Below are positions 1 through 7,169 of a stretch of 26,248 nucleotides of DNA, in pieces. The notes beneath the pieces were generated by a model, which was not told the origin of the DNA, made no database searches, and saw only the letters and a list, made by a program, of their open reading frames with translations. The position numbers and the translations under genes are program-made. Numbering within the stretch: position 1 is the first letter of the stretch; every line of letters begins with the position of its first letter. The DNA lies in NCBI GenBank assembly GCA_035546175.1, contig DASZWW010000105.1, positions 1 through 26,248 on the forward strand. The letters run 5' to 3'. Source of the DNA: DASZFV01 sp035546175. Lineage in GTDB: Bacteria > Myxococcota_A > Polyangia > Fen-1088.

Positions 1-465
1 CCGGACGAGGTCGCGCTCGTCGGGCTGCCCGACACCGTGTGGGTCCCGAAGCAGGCGCTCAAGGGCCTGCCCGACGACGTCCTCTCGTTCGCGCTCTTCC
101 CCGTGGCGCGCCCCGACCTCTTCGACGCGGTCGTCCTCGACGACGCGGGACGGGTGCGCGCGATAGAGGTCAAGGACCCGCGCGCCACGACCCCGTGGAT
201 CTGGGGGGCCTTCAAGCTGCCCGGCGGCGTCCTTCGTGAGCTCGAGCGGCTCTGGAAGGAGCGCGAGCGCACGGACCAGCTCTTCGGCACCCTGGTGAAC
301 GCCTTCGTCGCCCGCGGCGGCCGGGCCCTCGGCTTCAAGTCCGGCCGCGCCTACGTCGACGTCGGGACGTTCGACGGATACCGGGACGCCGTGCGCGTCC
401 TCCGCGCCGAGGACGAGCTCGACCTCCCTTCGCTCGAACCGTCTCCGGTCGAGGAGCCCGCATGA
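1..465 (+). CDS. Sugar-1-phosphate nucleotidyltransferase, C-terminal part (5' end outside window)
   Basis: Frame 1 is open from the first base to a TGA at 463-465, giving about 154 residues of a longer protein. The family (RfbA/RmlA-like NTP_transferase) joins a sugar-1-phosphate and an NTP into an NDP-sugar in the cytosol. What is visible is the family's C-terminal half: the PDTVWVPKQAL strand, FALFPVARPDLFDAVVLDD, a conserved IWGAFKLPGGVLRELE segment, and the closing YVDVGTFDGYRDAVRVL, where D-V-G-T is the usual late motif. The N-terminal GxGTRL nucleotide loop lies upstream of the window. A GTG at 37 is not the real start because the homologous sequence continues upstream of it. The stop overlaps the next start in an ATGA, so the gene heads or sits inside the plus-strand operon. 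The specific nucleotide and sugar cannot be read from this fragment. Confidence 0.85.
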   Translation, partial: PDEVALVGLPDTVWVPKQALKGLPDDVLSFALFPVARPDLFDAVVLDDAGRVRAIEVKDPRATTPWIWGAFKLPGGVLRELERLWKERERTDQLFGTLVNAFVARGGRALGFKSGRAYVDVGTFDGYRDAVRVLRAEDELDLPSLEPSPVEEPA

Positions 466-1229
466 ACAAGCACGCGAACATGTCGCCCGAGGAGATCCGC
501 CGAAGCATCGACGAGCTCGGGGAGTGGTTTCACAACATCGACATCGTGGGCGTGCCGACCGCCCCCCACCACTTCCTCGGCGACTACCCGCGGACCAAAT
601 GGGCGCGCGTGGCGCCGGCGCTGCCGTCGGATCTGCGCGGCTCGACGGTCCTCGACATCGGGTGCAACGCGGGCTTCCACTCGATCGAGATGAAGCGCCG
701 CGGCGCCGATCGCGTCGTGGGCATCGACACGGACGAGCGGTACCTCGCGCAGGCGCGCTTCGCCGCCGATCGGCTCGGGGTCGAGCTCGAGCTCGAGCAG
801 ATGTCCGTCTACGAGATCGGGCGCCTCCGCGAGCGCTTCGACCTCGTGCTGTTCATGGGCGTCCTCTACCACCTCCGCCACCCGCTCTTGGCGCTCGATC
901 TCATCCACGAGCACGTCTCGCGCGACCTCGTCGTCGTGCAGAGCATGCTGCGCGGCAGCTTCGAAGCGACGAGCGTCGCGCCGGACTACCCCTTCGCCGA
1001 GCAGAGGATCTTCGACGAGCCCGGGTATCCGAAGCTGCACTTCGTCGAGTCGCTCTTCGCCGGGGATCCGACCAACTGGTGGGTGCCCAACCGCGCCTGC
1101 CTCGAGGCCATGCTGCGCAGCTCGGGGTTCGAGATCGTCTCGCATCCGGAGGCCGAGGTCTTCGTGTGCCGGCGAGGCGCCTTCCCCGCCGAGACGCAGG
1201 CGGCCTACGCGGCCTCGGGGGCGGAGTGA
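462..1229 (+). CDS. CmoB-like SAM-dependent methyltransferase (TIGR04290-type)
   Basis: A 255-residue class I methyltransferase. Motif I is VLDIGCNAGFHS (residues 63-74), followed by the acidic GIDTD end of strand 2 (87-91) and FMGVLYHLRHP (131-141). The last motif closely resembles the MGVLYHRR-P segment of CmoB, the tRNA wobble-uridine modifying enzyme, but the N-terminal extension of CmoB is absent. The leading segment, with WFHNID near residues 22-27, looks family-specific. From memory this pattern matches the TIGR04290 methyltransferase family of the 'rhizo-twelve' gene set; that assignment was not checked against a model. The start is the ATG overlapping the preceding stop (ATGA), and the next gene begins 3 bases after its stop. 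In this sugar locus the likely substrate is a sugar or its carrier rather than tRNA; this is inferred from context alone. Confidence 0.85.
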   Translation: MNKHANMSPEEIRRSIDELGEWFHNIDIVGVPTAPHHFLGDYPRTKWARVAPALPSDLRGSTVLDIGCNAGFHSIEMKRRGADRVVGIDTDERYLAQARFAADRLGVELELEQMSVYEIGRLRERFDLVLFMGVLYHLRHPLLALDLIHEHVSRDLVVVQSMLRGSFEATSVAPDYPFAEQRIFDEPGYPKLHFVESLFAGDPTNWWVPNRACLEAMLRSSGFEIVSHPEAEVFVCRRGAFPAETQAAYAASGAE

Positions 1230-1232
1230 GCC

Positions 1233-2120
1233 GTGGTCGAGGCGGTCATGCTCTGGAACGAGCCGAACAACAGGTCTCACTGGGACTTCGAGGTCGATCC
1301 CCAGTGGACCCGGTTCGGCGCCATGGTCAAGGCGGCCGCGGAGGCCGTGAGGGCGGAGCGGAGCGGGCTGACGCGCGTCCTCGGCGGCATCTCGCCCATC
1401 GACCCGGCCTTCGTGGAGAACATGAAGGGCCAGGGCGTGCTGGCCCAGGTCGACGCCGTCGCCCTCCACGGCTTCCCGCTCGACTGGAACCACTGGCCCA
1501 TCTCCGAGTGGCCCGCCCAGGTCGCGAGCATCCGCGCCGTCACGGACCTGCCGGTCTGGATCTCCGAGGCGGGCGCGTCGTCGTTCGGCGCCGAGGAGGT
1601 CCAGGAGTTCGGGCTGCGGCGGACCGCCGAGCTGCTCGCGGGTACGGTCGAGCGGCTGCACTGGTACAGCCTCTACGACCTGCCGCGCGCCTGGCCCGCG
1701 ACGACGCGGCACCGCGAAGCGGAGGGCTCCTCCTACTACCGTCACTTCCACATGGGCCTCCTCCGGGAGGACGGCTCTCCGAAGCGCGCGCTGCGCGTCT
1801 TCGCCGACATCGCGCCCGCGCTCGGCCTGTGTCAGTGGATCCACTTCGAGGACCACCGGCTCGTCGACATGATCCGCTGGTTCCGCGAGCTCGGCGTCCG
1901 CAAGGTCCGGACGGGCCTCTCCTGGGCCGACAGCCGCCGCCCCGGCGCCGAGGCGTGGTTCGACCGCCAGATGAAGGCGCTCGAGCCGTTCGACGTCACG
2001 CTCACGTTCTGCTTCACGCCCGAGGACCGGGGCGAGCGGCCCCACCACACGAGCCCGCCGCGCGACGTGGGCGAGTACGCCGACTTCTGCGCGCGCATGA
2101 CCCGGCGCTATGCCGCCTGA
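1233..2120 (+). CDS. Glycoside hydrolase (GH39/GH5-like clan A), apparently circularly permuted
   Basis: A 295-residue protein with clan-A glycosidase signatures: WNEPN at residues 8-12 (E10 as the likely acid/base) and WISEAG at 110-114 (E112 as the likely nucleophile), then WYSLYD (144-149) and the usual closing helix GLLREDGSPKRAL. In ordinary clan-A barrels strands 1-3 precede the NEP strand. Here the protein begins at the NEP strand, and the missing part (LVDMIRWFRELGVRKVRTGLSW, then DVTLTFCFTP) follows at residues 210-262. The C-terminal end, ARMTRRYA, is what normally leads into WNEPN. Start is the GTG at 1233, 3 bases after the methyltransferase stop, so there is no room for a lost N-terminus. 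It overlaps the next gene by 11 bases. No signal peptide is seen, which is unusual for a polysaccharide hydrolase and suggests trimming or transfer on an intracellular glycan. Often labelled beta-xylosidase; the substrate is unknown. Confidence 0.8.
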   Translation: MVEAVMLWNEPNNRSHWDFEVDPQWTRFGAMVKAAAEAVRAERSGLTRVLGGISPIDPAFVENMKGQGVLAQVDAVALHGFPLDWNHWPISEWPAQVASIRAVTDLPVWISEAGASSFGAEEVQEFGLRRTAELLAGTVERLHWYSLYDLPRAWPATTRHREAEGSSYYRHFHMGLLREDGSPKRALRVFADIAPALGLCQWIHFEDHRLVDMIRWFRELGVRKVRTGLSWADSRRPGAEAWFDRQMKALEPFDVTLTFCFTPEDRGERPHHTSPPRDVGEYADFCARMTRRYAA

Positions 2121-2895
2121 CGTCCACCTGCTCGTCGCCGCCCACCCGGACGACGAGGCCATCGGCTTCGCGATCTCGATCCGGGAGACGCCGCTCATCC
2201 ACGTCGCCTACCTGACGGACGGCGCGCCCCGGGCGAGCCACGCCGGGGCGCGCGCGAGGGCCGAGGCCGCGCGCGTGCGCCTCGAAGAGGGCCGGCGCGC
2301 GCTCGCGCTGCTCGGGGTTCCGAGCGAGCGCGTCTTCGCCCTCGGCGGCGCGGACCAGGGCGCCTCGCTCGAGATGCCCGCCCTCACCCGGCTCGTGCTC
2401 GCGCTGGCGGAGCGGCTCCGGGCGACCGTCCTCGTGGCCCATCCCTACGAGGGCGGACACCCCGATCACGACGCGGCCGCGCTGTGCACGCACGCGGCCG
2501 CCGCGCTCCGAGGCCGCGCCGGCTGCCTGCTCGTCGAGTTCGCGAGCTATCACGCGGGGGCGGGGCAGCGATGGCGCCGCGGGGTCTTCCTCGAGCGCAA
2601 CCGGGCGGCCGCCGGGCGGCGCCCGCCCGTACGGGCGCGGCGGCTCACCGCCGCGGAGCGACGGCTCAAGCGACGCGTCTTCTCGTGCTACCGCAGCCAG
2701 GCCACGGTGCTGGACGAGTTCCCCGTCGCCGTCGAGCGCACGCGCGCCGCGCCCCGGTACCGCTTCCTCCGGGCTCCCCACGACGGCCCGCTCCTGTACG
2801 AGCGGTACGCCTGGGGCATGTCGGGCGCGCGGTGGCGCGGCCTCGCCGGTGAGGCGCTCGCGACGCTCGGGCTCGACGGCGGGTCGCCGCTGTGA
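2110..2895 (+). CDS. PIG-L family (LmbE-like) zinc-dependent N-deacetylase
   Basis: A 261-residue protein with the PIG-L/LmbE signature AHPDDE at residues 11-16, where His, Asp and Asp bind zinc or act in catalysis, and the second metal motif HPYEGGHPDHD at 111-121. Family members (GlcNAc-PI deacetylase, MshB, BshB) remove an N-acetyl group from an N-acetylated amino sugar. Length and motif spacing are normal for the family. The ATG start at 2110 lies 11 bases inside the preceding glycosidase, and its stop overlaps the next start in GTGA. Placed between a glycosidase and a glycosyltransferase, with an acyltransferase two genes on, it probably deacetylates a GlcNAc-type residue of the locus product. 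No signal peptide or membrane segment is visible, so it should act in the cytosol. Confidence 0.9.
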   Translation: MPPDVHLLVAAHPDDEAIGFAISIRETPLIHVAYLTDGAPRASHAGARARAEAARVRLEEGRRALALLGVPSERVFALGGADQGASLEMPALTRLVLALAERLRATVLVAHPYEGGHPDHDAAALCTHAAAALRGRAGCLLVEFASYHAGAGQRWRRGVFLERNRAAAGRRPPVRARRLTAAERRLKRRVFSCYRSQATVLDEFPVAVERTRAAPRYRFLRAPHDGPLLYERYAWGMSGARWRGLAGEALATLGLDGGSPL

Positions 2896-3938
2896 CGCCG
2901 CGGGTGCTGCAGGTCGCGTACCCGTTCGCGCCCGTCGCGCTCGACGCCGTCGGCGGCGCCGAGGCCATGCTCGCGCGCCTCGACGCCGGCCTCGTCGGCC
3001 GCGGCGTGGCCTCGACGGTGATCGCGTGCGAAGGCTCGTCGGTGCTCGGTCGGCTCCGGGCCGTCCCCGCCGCCGCGGGCGTCATCGACGCCGCCGCCTG
3101 CGCCCGCGCCCGCGACGAGCACGCGCGCGCGATCAGCGCGGCGCTCGCCGAGGAGGACGTCGACGTCGTCCACCTGCACGGAGTGGACTTCGCGGAGTAC
3201 CTGCCCGCGGCCGACCTGCCGTGCGTCGTGACGCTGCACCTGCCCGCGGATCACTACCAGGCGCTCCCCGCCCGGGCCGGCCTGACCTACGTCTGCGTCT
3301 CGGAAGACCAGCGCCGCCGGGCAGGCGCCGTCCTCGCCTCGGCCCCGGTGATCGAGAACGGCGTGCCGATGCCGCCGCCCGAAGAGGGCGTCGAGCGGGC
3401 CGACTTCGTGCTGTGCCTCGGACGCGTGTGCCCCGAGAAGGGGTTTCACGTCGCGCTGGACGCGGCCAGGGCCGCGGGGCGCCCCCTCGTCCTCGCGGGC
3501 CGCGTCTTTCCCTACCCCGACCATCAGCGCTACTTCGAGTCGGAGATCGTGCCGCGGCTCGACGGGCAGAGGCGCTTCGTGGGCCCGGTGAGCGGCGCCG
3601 AGAAGCGCCGGCTCCTGGCGTCGGCGGCCTGCGTCGCCGTCCCGAGCTTCGTCCACGAGACGAGCTCCCTCGTCGCGATGGAGGCCCTCGCCGCCGGGAC
3701 GCCCGTCGTCGCGCGTCCGGTCGGCGCGCTCGTCGAGATCCTCGAGGACGGGGTCACCGGCCTCTTCGCGCGGGACGCGGCCGAGCTCGCGCGCGCGCTT
3801 CGAGACGTCACCGCCCTCGACGCGGCGATCTGCCGCGCGCGCGTCGGGGAACGCTTCGACGAGCGGCGGATGATTGACGCGTACAGTCACCTCTATATAG
3901 AGGTGCTGCGCGCGCGGCGCGAGCGTGGGGCCGCGTGA
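2892..3938 (+). CDS. GT4 family glycosyltransferase
   Basis: A 348-residue GT-B-fold retaining glycosyltransferase. The N-terminal half has the acceptor-side GGAE loop (21-24) and VVHLHG (92-97). The C-terminal half has LGRVCPEKGF (176-185), which positions the donor phosphates, and the E-x7-E pair within HETSSLVAMEAL (E256 and E264). It transfers a sugar from an NDP-sugar; donor and acceptor are unknown. The start is a GTG overlapping the PIG-L stop (GTGA), and its own stop overlaps the GNAT start the same way. Near its 3' end the coding sequence carries a perfect 18-base palindrome and promoter-like boxes, listed separately. No membrane segment is visible. Confidence 0.9.
   Translation: MTPRVLQVAYPFAPVALDAVGGAEAMLARLDAGLVGRGVASTVIACEGSSVLGRLRAVPAAAGVIDAAACARARDEHARAISAALAEEDVDVVHLHGVDFAEYLPAADLPCVVTLHLPADHYQALPARAGLTYVCVSEDQRRRAGAVLASAPVIENGVPMPPPEEGVERADFVLCLGRVCPEKGFHVALDAARAAGRPLVLAGRVFPYPDHQRYFESEIVPRLDGQRRFVGPVSGAEKRRLLASAACVAVPSFVHETSSLVAMEALAAGTPVVARPVGALVEILEDGVTGLFARDAAELARALRDVTALDAAICRARVGERFDERRMIDAYSHLYIEVLRARRERGAA
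3874..3905 (+). promoter_or_regulatory. Candidate internal promoter overlapped by an 18-bp palindrome
   Basis: Inside the last codons of the GT4 gene lie TTGACG (3874-3879) and TATAGA (3896-3901), separated by 16 bases, a good sigma-70-type pair in otherwise very GC-rich DNA. A perfect palindrome, CACCTCTATATAGAGGTG (3888-3905), covers the -10 box and could be an operator. Transcription would begin near 3908, about 27 bases before the GNAT start at 3935. The reading frame uses the codons TAT ATA here, and ATA is uncommon in DNA of this composition, which hints at selection on the DNA. Function is inferred. Confidence 0.45.
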
Positions 3939-4957
3939 CGTCCGACGCGCTGAGGACGGAGATCGCGAGATCCGTCGAGGTGCTCGAGTCGCTCGAGGCC
4001 GAGTGGTGGGCCCTCGCCGACGCCGCGCCCACCGCGACGCCATTCCAGACGCCGGGGTGGCTGCTGCCGTGGTGGCGGCACCTCGGTGGGGGCGAGCTCG
4101 TCGCGGTGCTCGTTCGCGACGCGCGCCGGCTGCGTGGTCTCGCGCCGCTCACGATCGAGCAGGTGGGCGGCGCCCGGCGCTTGCGCTGGATGGGGGCCGG
4201 CGTCTCCGACTACCTCACGGCGCTCGTCGACCCCGAGCTGTCGCGCGACGTCTGGGAGCTCCTCCTCGGCGGGCTGACGGCGCTCCTCGACCTCGTCGGC
4301 GGCGCGGTCCTCGACAACGTGCCCGAGGATGACCCCCTCTTCGCGGTGCTCGAGCAGCTCCCCAGGCGCTGGGCGTGGCGTCGAGTCGCCGACGCGAGCT
4401 GCCTGGCCGCGCCGCTGCCGCGCCTCGAGCCCCCCTCGAGCCGTCCCCGGATCTGTCAGAAGGCGGCGGCGTCGTCGCGCCGGTTGGCCCGGGTCGGGCC
4501 GGTCAGGCTCTCCGACGTCGGGGGCCCCGCCGGAGAGCCCGTCCCGAGCGGACCGCTCATGGAGGTCCTCTTCGAGCTGCACGGCCAGCGCTGGCGCGCG
4601 CGAGGCGAGGAGGGCGTCACGGCGCTCGAGGCGGTGCGCGCGCACCACCGAGAGGCGGCCACCCGGATGCAGGCACGCGGCCTCCTCCGGCTCCACGCGC
4701 TCGAGCACGCCGGGAAGACGGCGGGCGTCCTCTACGGCTTCCAGTTCCGGGCGCGCCGCTGGATGTACCTGTGCGGCTTCGCGCCCGCGCTCTCGCGCTT
4801 CTCGCCCGGATCCATCCTCGTCGATCGGGCACGCGCCAGCGCGCTGGCCGAGGGCGCCCTCGCCATGGACTTCCTGCGCGGCCGCGAGCCCTACAAGCTG
4901 CGCTGGGGCACCTTCGAGCGCCGCACCTGGCGGATCGACATCACGCGGGCGGAGTGA
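3935..4957 (+). CDS. GNAT acyltransferase, CelD/BcsL type (Acetyltransf_6)
   Basis: A 340-residue protein with the layout of CelD/BcsL-like acyltransferases: an N-terminal part with FQTPGWLLPWWRHLG (about residues 32-46), then a GNAT fold ending in the characteristic MDFLRGREPYKLRWGTFERRTWRI near the C-terminus. Relatives acylate sugars or amino groups on glycans or peptidoglycan-like substrates. It starts at a GTG that overlaps the GT4 stop and is the last gene of the plus-strand operon. Its final 67 bases overlap the 3' end of the convergent CgeB-like gene. Together with the PIG-L deacetylase it could replace the acetyl group of an amino sugar by another acyl group; this is inference. The acyl donor is unknown. 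Confidence 0.8.
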   Translation: MTSDALRTEIARSVEVLESLEAEWWALADAAPTATPFQTPGWLLPWWRHLGGGELVAVLVRDARRLRGLAPLTIEQVGGARRLRWMGAGVSDYLTALVDPELSRDVWELLLGGLTALLDLVGGAVLDNVPEDDPLFAVLEQLPRRWAWRRVADASCLAAPLPRLEPPSSRPRICQKAAASSRRLARVGPVRLSDVGGPAGEPVPSGPLMEVLFELHGQRWRARGEEGVTALEAVRAHHREAATRMQARGLLRLHALEHAGKTAGVLYGFQFRARRWMYLCGFAPALSRFSPGSILVDRARASALAEGALAMDFLRGREPYKLRWGTFERRTWRIDITRAE

Positions 4958-6048
4958 GCGGCGCGGGCCTCGGCGAAGTCTCGCTCGACCGTCTCGGCGC
5001 GGCGCTGCGCGGTGTGCGCGGCGAGCACGCGGCGCAGGGCGCGCCGCCCGACCGCCTCTGCGGCGCGCGGAGACAGCTCGGTCAGGACGCGGACGACGTC
5101 GCCGGCCGAGCGGGCGATCAAGATCTCCTCGCCAGGCACGAAGAACTCCTCGACGCCATCCCACGCGTCGGACACGATGGGCGTCGCGCACGCCGCGGCC
5201 TCGAAGAGCCGCACGCTCGGTGAGTGGCCGGCGGCGCGCATCGCCGAGCGCGTGAGGTTGAGCGTGAACGACTGCGCGCCGTAGAACGCCCGGTGCGCTG
5301 GCGGCGCGACGTGCTCGATCCGCTCGACGTTGCGCGGCCAGGAGGTCGGCGGATACTGCGCGCCCGCCACGACGAAGCGCCTGCCGGGGAGCACCCCGGC
5401 CACCCCGGTCAGGAGGGCGTCGAGCGCTGGCTGCCGATCGGCGGAGAACGTGCCCATGTACCCGAGATCCCAGCGCCGCCGACCCTCGCTCGGCGCCTCG
5501 GGAAAGTAGGCCGCCGGGTCGACGCAGCAATAGAGCGGACGCGCGCGGCGCGCGCCGTGGGCGTCCTCGAGCGCGCGGAGCGTGAGGCCGCCCGTGAACG
5601 ACCAGTAGAGATCGAACGACGGGACCTGCGACGCGGCGAGGTAGGGGCAGCGGCCCTCCCTCAGCGCCTCGAGCGTCACGGGCGTGTCGATGTCGTAGAA
5701 GGCCGTGCAGCCCCGCGCCGTGGCGAGCACCCAGTCGGCGACCGCGATCCCGTCGGGGACATACGAGCCCTGCACGACGAGGTCCGCGCGCCGAACGCGG
5801 TCGTCGAAGCGATCCCGGAGCTCCTCGAGATCTCCGTAGAGCTCCACCTCGCAGTATCCGGGATCGGAGAGGTCCCGCGCCGCCGCGTACCAGGCGACGT
5901 CGCGCTCGAGGAAGAGCACACGGTGGCCTCGGGCGGCGAGCGCCGCGATCAGCGCGCGGTAGGTCGTCGCGTGCCCGTTCCCCCACGAGGAGGTCAGGGA
6001 CAGCCCGAGCACGACGATCTCGAGCCGTTCGCTCCCCAGCGAGATCAC
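4891..6048 (-). CDS. CgeB-like glycosyltransferase, copy A
   Basis: A 385-residue GT-B-type protein of the CgeB/DUF3880 kind. The N-terminal motif SLTSSWGNGHATTYRALIAA (about residues 17-36) is shared with the next two genes, and the C-terminal donor-side region holds SVRLFEAAACATPIVSDAW before a typical helical end. I chose the GTG at 6048 because it overlaps the upstream stop in GTGA and directly precedes the first beta strand (EIVVLGLSLTS). A longer frame to 6105 would only add antisense-like arginine-rich sequence. It is the last gene of the minus-strand operon. The tail SIRQVRRSKVPQRSL lies antisense to the end of the GNAT gene and looks like a recent extension. CgeB is named from a Bacillus spore-crust gene; donor and acceptor here are unknown. 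Confidence 0.8.
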   Translation of the reverse strand: MISLGSERLEIVVLGLSLTSSWGNGHATTYRALIAALAARGHRVLFLERDVAWYAAARDLSDPGYCEVELYGDLEELRDRFDDRVRRADLVVQGSYVPDGIAVADWVLATARGCTAFYDIDTPVTLEALREGRCPYLAASQVPSFDLYWSFTGGLTLRALEDAHGARRARPLYCCVDPAAYFPEAPSEGRRRWDLGYMGTFSADRQPALDALLTGVAGVLPGRRFVVAGAQYPPTSWPRNVERIEHVAPPAHRAFYGAQSFTLNLTRSAMRAAGHSPSVRLFEAAACATPIVSDAWDGVEEFFVPGEEILIARSAGDVVRVLTELSPRAAEAVGRRALRRVLAAHTAQRRAETVERDFAEARAAHSARVMSIRQVRRSKVPQRSL

Positions 6049-7169
6049 GGCGCGACCTCCGCGAGGGCCTCGTGGGTCCCCTGCCCTGCGCGCAGCGCCG
6101 CCCACGCGTCCAGGACGACCGCGGCGCGGTGCCGATAGGTGTGCTCAGCGAGCACGCGTCGCCGCGCCGCCTCGCCGATCGCGGCGGCACGGACCTTCGT
6201 CAAGGCGTCGAGGTGCGCGAGCACGTCCGCCCCGGTCGAGGCCACGAGCACCTCCCGCTCGGGCTCGAGGAAGGCTTCGATGCCGGCGCTGGCGTCGGTG
6301 ATGATGCAGCTCGCGGCGCCCGCCGCCTCGAACAGACGCGTCGCCGGCGAGAACCCGAAGCGCGCCATGCTCTCGCGGTGGACGTTGAGGACGGCCAGCG
6401 CGGACGCGTTGAGCACGTTGTGCTCCGTCGTGTAGACGTGGCCCAGCGCGACGACGTTGGAGGGCAGGCTGCCCGGCTCCCAGCCGTTGCCGCCCAGCAG
6501 GAAGCGCCGCTCGGGCCGCTGCCGCGCCACCGAGAAGAAGAACTCCTCGACGCGCGCCTCCCGATCGGGCAACCGGTTCCCGATGAAGAGGAGCGCGCAG
6601 TCGTGGGCGGGATCTCGGGGCACGACGTGGTGGGTCTCGGGATCGAGCGCGTTGTAGACCGGCACGCAGGCGGCCGCCCCGAGGCGGCGATAAGCCGACA
6701 CGACGGCCTCCCCGCCGCCATAAGTGAAGACGGCGTCGTACCGCCGCACGAGCTCGCGGAAGGGATCGGCGCGGTCTGCGAGGATCCTGTGGAGCGTCGC
6801 CGGCGCGTCGACGTCCCAGAACGCCACCAGGCGCCCGCCGCGCTTGAGACGCAAGACCTCGCGCTCGAGGAGCTCGTCGAGGACCCCGACGCCGCTCGCC
6901 TTGACCACCAGGTCCGCGGCTTCGGCCTCGCGCAGCGCCGCGCGCGCGGCCTCCGCGGTGGGCGCCCAGACGCGCACGCGCGCCCACTCCGGGTCGGCGA
7001 TGTCGCGGTGAGCCTGCCGGTCGTAGGCGTCCGGCTCGAAGAACGTCACCTCGACGCCGGCCGCGGCCAGGGCCTTGAGCAAGCCTCTGTAATAGGTCGC
7101 GGCGCCGTTCCAATAGGCCGAGACCAGGCTCGAGCCGAAGAACGCGATGCGCAGAGGCGCCCCGGACAT
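6045..7169 (-). CDS. CgeB-like glycosyltransferase, copy B
   Basis: A 374-residue CgeB-like glycosyltransferase, paralogous to its two neighbours. The N-terminus SSLVSAYWNGAATYYRGLLK (13-32) aligns with copies A and C. FWDVDAPATL sits in the middle, and FSPATRLFEAAGAASCIITD followed by a GIEAFLEPEREVLVA segment forms the nucleotide-sugar side. The ATG at 7169 shares one base with the stop of the upstream gene (TGATG), and its stop overlaps the next start in GTGA, so expression is probably coupled. There is no signal peptide or membrane segment. The specific sugar transferred cannot be read from sequence. Confidence 0.85.
   Translation of the reverse strand: MSGAPLRIAFFGSSLVSAYWNGAATYYRGLLKALAAAGVEVTFFEPDAYDRQAHRDIADPEWARVRVWAPTAEAARAALREAEAADLVVKASGVGVLDELLEREVLRLKRGGRLVAFWDVDAPATLHRILADRADPFRELVRRYDAVFTYGGGEAVVSAYRRLGAAACVPVYNALDPETHHVVPRDPAHDCALLFIGNRLPDREARVEEFFFSVARQRPERRFLLGGNGWEPGSLPSNVVALGHVYTTEHNVLNASALAVLNVHRESMARFGFSPATRLFEAAGAASCIITDASAGIEAFLEPEREVLVASTGADVLAHLDALTKVRAAAIGEAARRRVLAEHTYRHRAAVVLDAWAALRAGQGTHEALAEVAP

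Noticed and set aside
351..2198. Long minus-strand frame across the first operon
   Set aside because: It lies antisense to the methyltransferase, the glycosidase and the start of the PIG-L gene, has low-complexity charged composition, and no recognisable motif.
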